Shown in pieces: positions 42,637-49,273 of a stretch of DNA of 49,273 bases. The notes below the pieces were generated by a model. The model did no database searches. It saw only the letters and a program-made list of their open reading frames with translations, and was not told where the DNA came from. Position numbers and translations under genes: made by a program. Location of the stretch: contig CAMAVR010000022.1 in NCBI GenBank assembly GCA_945861885.1, positions 1 to 49,273 on the forward strand, in the 5' to 3' direction. Position 1 is the stretch's first letter. Every line of letters starts with the position of its first letter. The DNA is from Nannocystis exedens (lineage in GTDB: Bacteria; Myxococcota_A; Polyangia; Polyangiales; Polyangiaceae).

Positions 42637-45321
42637 TTACAGCTCTGCGCGTACGAGCACGAACTTATTATTCATTTGTTTGCTAACAAGTTCGCGATAC
42701 GATTTTGCGCCAACTTCTGTTCGCAAACCGTTAATTCGAGAGTGCTCCGTCACGAAAAACATGACATGGGCTCCCTGCTCTCGCTTTTTCTTCATCCAGG
42801 TGGCAAATGGGCCGCCGGTGGCGACGAATACCGGCGCGCGATTGCCCGTGTAAAAGTTCTCGCCTTTCCAGTTCATCTGGTAGGCGACGAGCTCTTCTTC
42901 TGGCCCTTTGCGCGTTCGATAATACATCTCGACGAGGTCACGCTGCCCCCAGTGCGGCGTCGTCTCGATCATGTAGACATCGAGCCCCCATACGGCGCAG
43001 CCTATGGCGATCACAACAACCGCTTTTACAACGTGGGGGCGAATCCGGCGCAGCGCAAGCGCGGCAATCGCGACGGCCGAGACGATCGTGAGCACCGCAA
43101 GCGACGACGCGAAGCCGAGACTTTCGGGCCAAGGGCGCTTGTAGTTGTATGTAAAGAGATGAAGTAAGCGGATCGCTCCGACCTGGTCGGAATGGTCCGG
43201 CTTGATGACGAGATCGCGCCCGACAAGCAGTAGCCCGATGGCTCCGGCGACCGCCCCAGCCCCTAACATCAGCGCATTTTTATCGCGCGGACGTGCTGGC
43301 GCCTTCCCCTTCGCGGGCGGAGGCAGTTTTGGCGGTTCGACGAGCATCTCGTCGAGCACAATCCCGATCAACATCGCGATCGCGGGGAGCGCGGGGAAAA
43401 TGTAGTGGTGAAACTTCGTCCCCATGAACGAAAACAGGGCGAACGCGAAGAGAAACCACATCGCGAAAAAGACTGAAATATCGCCGATTCCCTTGTTCCC
43501 CGTATCGCGCGTTCGCAGCCATGCGAGAAGGCCGAGCGGCGCCAGCGCCGTCCACGGGAAGCAGGCGTACCCCAGCTGCCAGATGTAGTAACGAATGGTC
43601 GTGTCGTCGCCTTCGTTCGTGTCGTGCACGTGACTGAACGCGCGGTCGAACATATCGTGAAAAATAAGGCGATCGGTGAACGCCGGGCCGTGGCGCATGT
43701 ACATCGCGACGTACCAAGGGAGCGCCACTGCGACGATGACGAGCAGCCCACTCACCACTTCAAAGCGCGTAATTTCACGCCAGTGAAGATTGACGCAGAT
43801 GTACGCGAACGCGCAAATCATCGGCAGCGCGAAACCGGCCGGCCCTTTTGCCAGCGTTGCGATCGCGGCGCAGAGCCACCCGGCGATGTAAAATAGGCGC
43901 CGAAGGCGTCGTTCGCCGCGATTGAGCCAAAGGAGCGCCACGACTGCTGCTGACCATGTGAGCGCTTGGAGGAACGGCTCAAAGCACTTTATGACATGAG
44001 CGAACGCCGAGATCTCCCCTTTGCCGAGGCGCGACACGCCAAACGGCACTTGCGCCACGCACGCTTCGTTTCCCGGTGTTCCGCAGTTGCCGGGCGACCC
44101 GCTTTTGTATTGATCCCAATGCAGCCGGAAGCTGTGCGACTGCGAAACTAGGTCGATGTTGCGCGACAAGAGATAGACGATTTGCGGAATCGCCATCATC
44201 AAAATCGAGCCAAAAACAAGGTGCCACGCGGAAAACCGCAGCGACCGATTAAGAACGCGGACTTCGTAGAGGCCGGCGAGGCGATTCGGGTCGGTGTGGA
44301 GGCCGAGCAGAATGAAACCCATCGTCGCCGTCATCGGCGCGACGAACGGCATGTCGGCCATTGTCTGGTGGGCCAAAAAATACCACTGAGGCATTGTCGC
44401 TAGGACAATCGCGCCGAGCATCGCCGCACGGCGACCGATGGCGTGGAGCGCGCCGCGATACAAGATGTACATCGCGCCGATCGTCATCAGCACATTTGGC
44501 AAACGCATCGCCCATTCGGGGTGGGCAAACGTTCCGTCGCCGACCGCGAGCACATGATCAGGGCGAAAATCGACGCCGAGACCGGCCATCGAAAGCGCCT
44601 GAATCCAAAAATTCAGGATCGGCTTTGACCAGAACCAGCCGTCCTGCACCCACCAGAGCGAAATCCAATCGTCGCGCGATAAAATTTCGCGCGCGACTTC
44701 GCCGTAGTGTGTCTCCCATGGGTCCCACAACCCATAGCTTCCGAGCAGGGGGAAATAGAGTAGCGCGCCGACGACGATGACCCAAAAACCGTGGCGCTTG
44801 TGCAGCGGGCGGACCGCTCCTGTTTCGTCGGTCGCGTACGGCCCAAGCACGACGCCAAATCGAAACGCGGTGGCGGCAAGAAGAATAAAAAGCGCCGTGA
44901 CAACCGCGCCCCACATCCATTGCGGACCGATCGATGCCGACGCGCCGGCCATGGCGAGAAGAAATGCCACCAGCGCGGCGAAAAGCTGCAGCTTCGACAT
45001 CGTGAGAGCGCGCGACGTGATGCTCGCGACAACGCGCTTTTTGTCGTCGTCAAACGTCCCGAGCAGGTCCATCACGCCCCACGACGCGACCGCAACGCCT
45101 AAAAATCCGGCAAAAACGCCCCATGGTGCCTGGCCGGTGCGCGCCATAACCAGGAGAGTCGCTAGAAGCCCGACCACCGTGATGAGGCCCCCGCGCACCC
45201 AATGAGGCTTATTTCCCCGTGGAATAAGCTCTTCGAGCGAACCGTCGTCTGCTGCCTTCACTTCACGATCAACCTTGGCAGATTGTTGAACTGTCACAGC
45301 CACCCCTTTTTTACGGTTCAC
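42637..45321 (-). CDS. ArnT/GT39-like integral membrane glycosyltransferase
   Basis: Polytopic membrane protein of 894 residues related to the GT-C glycosyltransferases (PMT/ArnT/GT83). The first extracytoplasmic loop has GLWDPWETHYGEVAREIL, the acidic metal/catalytic motif of this fold. Later QTMADMPFVAPMTATM and a long series of hydrophobic helices follow. It likely moves a sugar from a polyprenyl-phosphate carrier to a lipid or protein in the envelope. The N-terminal 170 residues carry two to four extra membrane helices and a charged tail. The start is uncertain: GTG at 45321 directly after the valS stop, or a GTG 18 bases downstream after AAAGGG. Confidence 0.82.
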   Translation of the reverse strand: MNRKKGVAVTVQQSAKVDREVKAADDGSLEELIPRGNKPHWVRGGLITVVGLLATLLVMARTGQAPWGVFAGFLGVAVASWGVMDLLGTFDDDKKRVVASITSRALTMSKLQLFAALVAFLLAMAGASASIGPQWMWGAVVTALFILLAATAFRFGVVLGPYATDETGAVRPLHKRHGFWVIVVGALLYFPLLGSYGLWDPWETHYGEVAREILSRDDWISLWWVQDGWFWSKPILNFWIQALSMAGLGVDFRPDHVLAVGDGTFAHPEWAMRLPNVLMTIGAMYILYRGALHAIGRRAAMLGAIVLATMPQWYFLAHQTMADMPFVAPMTATMGFILLGLHTDPNRLAGLYEVRVLNRSLRFSAWHLVFGSILMMAIPQIVYLLSRNIDLVSQSHSFRLHWDQYKSGSPGNCGTPGNEACVAQVPFGVSRLGKGEISAFAHVIKCFEPFLQALTWSAAVVALLWLNRGERRLRRLFYIAGWLCAAIATLAKGPAGFALPMICAFAYICVNLHWREITRFEVVSGLLVIVAVALPWYVAMYMRHGPAFTDRLIFHDMFDRAFSHVHDTNEGDDTTIRYYIWQLGYACFPWTALAPLGLLAWLRTRDTGNKGIGDISVFFAMWFLFAFALFSFMGTKFHHYIFPALPAIAMLIGIVLDEMLVEPPKLPPPAKGKAPARPRDKNALMLGAGAVAGAIGLLLVGRDLVIKPDHSDQVGAIRLLHLFTYNYKRPWPESLGFASSLAVLTIVSAVAIAALALRRIRPHVVKAVVVIAIGCAVWGLDVYMIETTPHWGQRDLVEMYYRTRKGPEEELVAYQMNWKGENFYTGNRAPVFVATGGPFATWMKKKREQGAHVMFFVTEHSRINGLRTEVGAKSYRELVSKQMNNKFVLVRAEL

Positions 45322-48129
45322 TCAAAGTTCGCTGACCAACTCTTGCGCCGCTACGAGCCGCCCCTGCGCTTCGATTAGCGTCTTTTGCTGCGCATGGGCC
45401 TCCTGTACAACCTCGGCCGGGGCTTTGTCGACGAAACTCGGCGAACTTAGCTTTTTCGCGATGGCTGCGAGGTCTTTTTCGATCTTTTTTAACTCGCGGT
45501 CGATTCGGGCGCGCTCTTTTTCGGCTGTTACGAGCCCTTTTAGCCCGACAACCACTTCGACGGCGCCGCTTTCGGTCGCGACGACGCTCACGGTTGAGCC
45601 AGCGGGGCGCGCTTTTTTATTGGAAGAGGCATCTGCCAACTCGAACGTCGGCGCGACTCCACCTTCCGTCTTCGCGAGGAGCGAAATTGCCGCGCTCTGC
45701 GCCCGCAATTTCTCGAGAGCTCGCGCATCGGCGCAGCGGATCGTCAGCGGGACGCCTGCCGCGGGGTGCACTTCGTGCTCGCTGCGAATCGTTCGTGCGG
45801 CGACGATGATCGCCTGAAGCATCGCCATTTCGGCCTCGGCGGCGGGATCGGCCGGCACGTTTTCAGCGCGCGGATATTCGGCGACGACGATCGACTTCGC
45901 CTGCGTACTTTTCGGGAAACGCTGCCACAGCTCTTCGGTGATAAACGGAATGAGCGGATGCATCAGCCGGTAAGACGACTCGAGAACATACGCGAGCGTG
46001 GCTTTCGTCTCCTCGACCGCCGGGTCGACCCCGGCACGAAGCATCGGTTTAACAAGCTCAAGGTACCAATCGCAGACGTCGTACCAAAAAAAGCGGTAGA
46101 GCTCGAGGCTCGCTTCGTCGATGCGATATTCATCGAACGCGGTGTGGCACGTCGCGATTGTGTGATGAAGGCGCGACAACATCCATCGATTGACGAGCGA
46201 CGTGACACGCGCCGGTTTTGTTGGGACGGCGGGGAATTCGCCGAGCAGCTCGGCCCCTAGGCGCGTCGCGTTCCAAATTTTGTTTAGAAAGTGGCGGTAC
46301 CCTTCGATGCGCTTTGGAGTTAGCGCGATCCGCTTGTTGCTTGGCGGATAGGTTGCCAACGTAAACCGGACGGCGTCGGCGCCAAACGCTGGGAAGCCGC
46401 CCCCCATGTTCGCCGTTGACGGGTACGCTTTGCGGAACTTGGTGAGCGCTTCGGCTTCGGGGGCGCCGGGGAGCGTCTTGCTGATGATGTCGCTAAACGA
46501 CGCGCCGTAAATGAGATCGAGAGGGTCGATCACGTTCCCTTTTACTTTGCTCATTTTCTCGCCGGTCTCATCGACGATGAGCCCCGACAAGAGCACGCGT
46601 TTGAACGGCGGCTTTCCGGTAAAATGAATGCCGAACATCATCATCCGCGCGACCCAGAAAAACAGGATGTCGTACCCCGTTTCAAGATCGCTCGCGGGAT
46701 AAAACTTCGCCAGCGCGGCCGTTTTGTCGGGCCACCCGAGTGTCGAAAATGGCCACAACGCGCTTGAAAACCAGGTGTCTAGAACGTCAGGGTCTTGCAC
46801 CCAATCAGCGCCGCACTCGGCCGGCCGTTCGCGCGCTACGCGGATTTCACCGTTCGGCCCGTGCCACGCGGGGATTTGATGGCCCCACCAGAGCTGACGC
46901 GAGACGCACCAATCTTGGATGTTCTCCAAAAAGTGGTCGTACGTTTTTTCCCATTCGGCGGGGATGATTTGCGTTTTGCCGGTTCGCACTGCATCGAGCG
47001 CGGCGCTGGCCATTTCTTTCATGCTCAAAAACCACTGCGTCGAAATCATCGGCTCGACGACGCCGCCTGACCTCTGGCAACGCGGCAAGTTTAGCTGATG
47101 CGGTTTCGACCCGCGGGCGAGCCCCTTTTCGTCGAGCGCGTGCTTGACCGCGGTGCGCGCGCGCTTGCGATCGAGCCCTTGAAACTGCGCGCCGTTTTCG
47201 TTGATCGCGCCGGCTGATGTGAAAATGTTGATCTCGGCGAGGCCGTGGCGTTTGCCGACTGCAAAGTCGTTAAAATCGTGCGCTGGTGTTATTTTCACCG
47301 CCCCCGTCCCGAACTTCGGGTCGACGAGAATCGCGTCGCAAATGACCGGAACGAGGCGATCGACGAACGGGTGAACGAGCATCTTCCCGTGCAAATGTTT
47401 GTAGCGCGGATCGTCTGGGTGAACGGCAACTGCTGTATCTCCGAGCATCGTTTCGGGGCGCGTTGTCGCAACGACAATCTGCTCGTCAGAGCCATCGACA
47501 CGATACGCAAACTCAAACAGCTCGCCGTTTGCCCCCTCTTCATTGTCGACTTCGAGATCGCTGAGCGCCGTTTGACACTCTGGGCACCAGTTGATGAGAC
47601 GCGTGGCGCGGTACATCAGCCCCGATTCGTAGAGCTGCACGAACGCTTCGCGTACGGCGCGGCTCATGTCGGCGTCCATCGTGAACTTTGATCGCGCCCA
47701 GTCGGCCGATGCACCGAGGACACGCTGCTGCAGCGCGATGCGGCCTCCGCTCTCGGCCTTCCATTCCCAAATGCGCTTGATAAATTCGTCGCGGCCGAGC
47801 TCGTGTCGTGTCACTCCGGCGCGCAAGAGCTGCCTTTCGACAACTGTCTGCGTGGCGATACCGGCGTGGTCGATCCCCGGCTGCCAGAGCGCGTTGTAGC
47901 CGCACATTCTGTGGTAGCGAACGAGGGCGTCTTCGAGTGTGCCACGGAGGGCGTGCCCCATGTGGAGCGAGCCGGTGACGTTCGGCGGGGGCATCGGTAC
48001 GTGGTAGGTTGGGCGATTGTCGTCCTCGGCATCGCTTGCGGCGAAAACCCCTTGATCCTCCCAATATTTGTACCAGCGAGCCTCGACTTCGCGCGGCTCG
48101 TACCCCTTCTGCAAATCGCCTTCGGTCAC
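45322..48129 (-). CDS. valS: Valyl-tRNA synthetase
   Basis: Class I aminoacyl-tRNA synthetase of about 935 residues. The HIGH motif is PNVTGSLHMGHAL near residue 50 and the KMSKS motif is GEKMSKVKGNVIDP near residue 530. The editing domain (VVATTRPETMLGDTAVAVHP) is present, so Thr mischarging can be cleared. The C-terminal coiled-coil arm is seen in RARIDRELKKIEKDLAAIAKKL. The GTG at 48129 is taken as start, although its ribosome-binding site is very close; a TTG 15 bases on is an alternative. It is preceded by the response regulator (16-base gap) and followed directly by the glycosyltransferase. Confidence 0.96.
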   Translation of the reverse strand: MTEGDLQKGYEPREVEARWYKYWEDQGVFAASDAEDDNRPTYHVPMPPPNVTGSLHMGHALRGTLEDALVRYHRMCGYNALWQPGIDHAGIATQTVVERQLLRAGVTRHELGRDEFIKRIWEWKAESGGRIALQQRVLGASADWARSKFTMDADMSRAVREAFVQLYESGLMYRATRLINWCPECQTALSDLEVDNEEGANGELFEFAYRVDGSDEQIVVATTRPETMLGDTAVAVHPDDPRYKHLHGKMLVHPFVDRLVPVICDAILVDPKFGTGAVKITPAHDFNDFAVGKRHGLAEINIFTSAGAINENGAQFQGLDRKRARTAVKHALDEKGLARGSKPHQLNLPRCQRSGGVVEPMISTQWFLSMKEMASAALDAVRTGKTQIIPAEWEKTYDHFLENIQDWCVSRQLWWGHQIPAWHGPNGEIRVARERPAECGADWVQDPDVLDTWFSSALWPFSTLGWPDKTAALAKFYPASDLETGYDILFFWVARMMMFGIHFTGKPPFKRVLLSGLIVDETGEKMSKVKGNVIDPLDLIYGASFSDIISKTLPGAPEAEALTKFRKAYPSTANMGGGFPAFGADAVRFTLATYPPSNKRIALTPKRIEGYRHFLNKIWNATRLGAELLGEFPAVPTKPARVTSLVNRWMLSRLHHTIATCHTAFDEYRIDEASLELYRFFWYDVCDWYLELVKPMLRAGVDPAVEETKATLAYVLESSYRLMHPLIPFITEELWQRFPKSTQAKSIVVAEYPRAENVPADPAAEAEMAMLQAIIVAARTIRSEHEVHPAAGVPLTIRCADARALEKLRAQSAAISLLAKTEGGVAPTFELADASSNKKARPAGSTVSVVATESGAVEVVVGLKGLVTAEKERARIDRELKKIEKDLAAIAKKLSSPSFVDKAPAEVVQEAHAQQKTLIEAQGRLVAAQELVSEL

Positions 48130-48145
48130 TCCCGCCTACCCTTCG

Positions 48146-48850
48146 CTATCCCTCGCGCATGACGCGCGCAATTTCTTCTCGAATGAGCGCTTCCGCTAGT
48201 TGCGGAACCACCTCCCACACGACTTTTTCGACTGTTTTCTCGATCATTTCGCGAGAAAGAGTCATCACAGAATTGACTTGCGCTTGCGACAACCCGAGCC
48301 GTGCGAGCTCGCCGGACATGGTATCACTGGTCGGCACGCGCGCCACGCTGCTCCCGGCGGCGGGCGAAGAAATTGCGAGAGAAACCGCCGGCGCACTGCG
48401 AGGCGCTGCTTCGGGCGAAGAAATTGCTAACGAAAGCGGCAATTGCGACGGCAGTTCGAGTGAAGAAATCGCCGGCGAAACCTGGTTTTTCGCGGCGATT
48501 GCTTGCCGCACTTTTTCTATTGCTGTGGCTGTCTCGAACGGCTTGTCGAAGCTCGCATCGGCCCCGGCGGCGCTGCCGCGAACCGGATCGTGCGGGTGAA
48601 AACGGCTTGAAAGCATGATAATTGCTGCATTTGGCGCCAACTTTCGAACCTCTTTGCAGAGTGCGTAGCCGTCGTTGTTTTCGAGTGCGATATCGATGAG
48701 CACGGCGTGGGGCGCCTCTTCTCGAACACTTGCGAGGGCGATGGCGGCCGTGCTCGCCGTCACCGTGCGAAACTCATCGCCCTTAAACGTAATTTCGAAC
48801 ACCTTCCGCATCGTTGCGCTGTCGTCGATGGCAAGCAAAGTCTTTGGCAC
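48146..48850 (-). CDS. CheY-like response regulator with C-terminal helical domain
   Basis: Receiver domain at about residues 3-120: acidic pair D9-D10, phospho-acceptor D53 (LIDIAL), S81/S82 and K103 (FDKPF). A linker with repeated SLAISSP segments follows (about 125-165). The end (NSVMTLSREMIEKTVEKVVWEVVPQLAEALIREEIARV) is a helical domain that I know from myxobacterial single-domain regulators. There is no DNA-binding domain. Start is GTG 48850 with GGATGGAG six bases before it; an ATG at 48862 lacks a site. No histidine kinase is adjacent, so the partner is unknown. Confidence 0.88.
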   Translation of the reverse strand: MPKTLLAIDDSATMRKVFEITFKGDEFRTVTASTAAIALASVREEAPHAVLIDIALENNDGYALCKEVRKLAPNAAIIMLSSRFHPHDPVRGSAAGADASFDKPFETATAIEKVRQAIAAKNQVSPAISSLELPSQLPLSLAISSPEAAPRSAPAVSLAISSPAAGSSVARVPTSDTMSGELARLGLSQAQVNSVMTLSREMIEKTVEKVVWEVVPQLAEALIREEIARVMREG

Positions 48851-48971
48851 GTGATACTCCATCCATATTCAAACGCGCCGCTGCCACCGCTGACGTACGG
48901 TGTAAACTCGGCGAGTTGTTGTCGTTGAGCGCTGAAAAAAAGAGTGCGATTGTGCGGACGAGAGGTCGATA

Positions 48972-49273
48972 GTGTCAAGCAAAGTGCGCGGCAAGGTGAA
49001 TGAAAAGAAAAGAGCGCCCGCCGCAAAAACGGTGCCGGACGAGCTCGACGGGCGATTTGTCGATGCGGTCGTGCGTTCGCTGTACGACGTAAGTTGGGGC
49101 GATGCGCGCGCGTGGATCGCGCGAGGGGCTGTGCGCGTTGACGGCGCGGTGATGACACAAGCGACGACGACGGTTCACAAAGGGGCGACAGTAACGATCG
49201 AGCTGAACGCGCCACGACGACGAGCGCCGCACGAAATTAGCAAAGAGCGAATCGCGCATATCGACGCGCATGT
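48972..49273 (+). CDS. RluA-family pseudouridine synthase, N-terminal part (cut by window end)
   Basis: The frame is open to the last base. It starts with GTG at 48972, six bases after GAGAGG. The first 20 residues are basic (VSSKVRGKVNEKKRAPAAK). An S4 RNA-binding domain follows: DELDGRFVDAVVRSLYDVSWGDARAWIARGAVRVDGAVMTQATTTVHKGATVTIEL. It is the usual S4 module of RluA/RluD-like pseudouridine synthases, but S4 occurs in other RNA-binding proteins too, and the catalytic domain lies outside the window. It is divergent from the response-regulator gene. Confidence 0.6.
   Translation, partial: MSSKVRGKVNEKKRAPAAKTVPDELDGRFVDAVVRSLYDVSWGDARAWIARGAVRVDGAVMTQATTTVHKGATVTIELNAPRRRAPHEISKERIAHIDAH

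Noticed and set aside
42676..43167. 163-codon plus-strand frame opposite the glycosyltransferase
   Set aside because: Shadow of the GT39-like coding sequence; no start site or domain support.
1..49273. tRNA, rRNA or IS elements
   Set aside because: No cloverleaf, rRNA core sequence, transposase or terminal inverted repeat with target duplication was recognised by reading; a tRNAscan-SE and ISfinder run would settle this.

Overview
The window is GC-rich, densely coded bacterial chromosome. Several gene styles point to Myxococcota (the former myxobacterial Deltaproteobacteria): many lipoproteins of unknown function, a large acidic TPR protein, a CheY-like receiver with a C-terminal helical tail next to valS, and an extracellular LCAT-type lipase. 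This placement rests on gene style only, with moderate confidence. There are no rRNA or tRNA genes, IS elements, phage genes or CRISPR arrays. Nearly all genes are housekeeping or envelope genes.

Layout. 1-6.5 kb: a C-terminally truncated cysteine synthase ending in a hairpin, an LD-carboxypeptidase, a divergent acyltransferase/SDR pair, a HEPN-MNT (HepT/MntA) toxin-antitoxin pair, an orphan lipoprotein and a two-domain VOC protein. 6.6-15 kb: smc, a TPR membrane protein, an AI-2E-family permease, a HIT hydrolase and rpsA, all on the minus strand. 15.3-22.3 kb: two orphan lipoproteins, an LCAT-like lipase, pdxA, tldD and a HemJ/CopD-like membrane protein. 22.4-24.1 kb: a TPR protein. 24.1-30.4 kb: a complete isc operon (iscS-iscU-iscA-hscB-hscA-fdx-ompH/skp) headed by a cysteine-rich MerR-family regulator instead of IscR. 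30.5-36.9 kb: a lipoprotein with a methyltransferase-like core, an AcrAB-type RND pair and an outer-membrane barrel candidate. 37-42.6 kb: a czcCBA-type metal efflux operon. 42.6-49.3 kb: a GT39-like glycosyltransferase, valS, a response regulator, and the start of a divergent RluA-type pseudouridine synthase cut by the window edge.

Two things stand out. First, a dispersed repeat is built from the 12-mer CCCGTAAACGTG used twice with an 18-bp period. It occurs as six arms at four loci: a perfect 35-bp inverted repeat between convergent genes, a near-perfect 39-bp inverted repeat between tldD and pdxA, a single arm inside the isc operon, and a single arm in frame inside the hinge region of smc. 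It is open in five of six frames and its period is a multiple of three, so it resembles in behaviour, though not in sequence, the protein-coding palindromic elements of Rickettsia. Second, the isc operon has a MerR-type regulator with five clustered C-terminal cysteines and an upstream promoter with the unusual 19-bp spacer expected of MerR control, flanked by dyads. Together these suggest a MerR-family sensor of Fe-S, metal or redox state replacing IscR.
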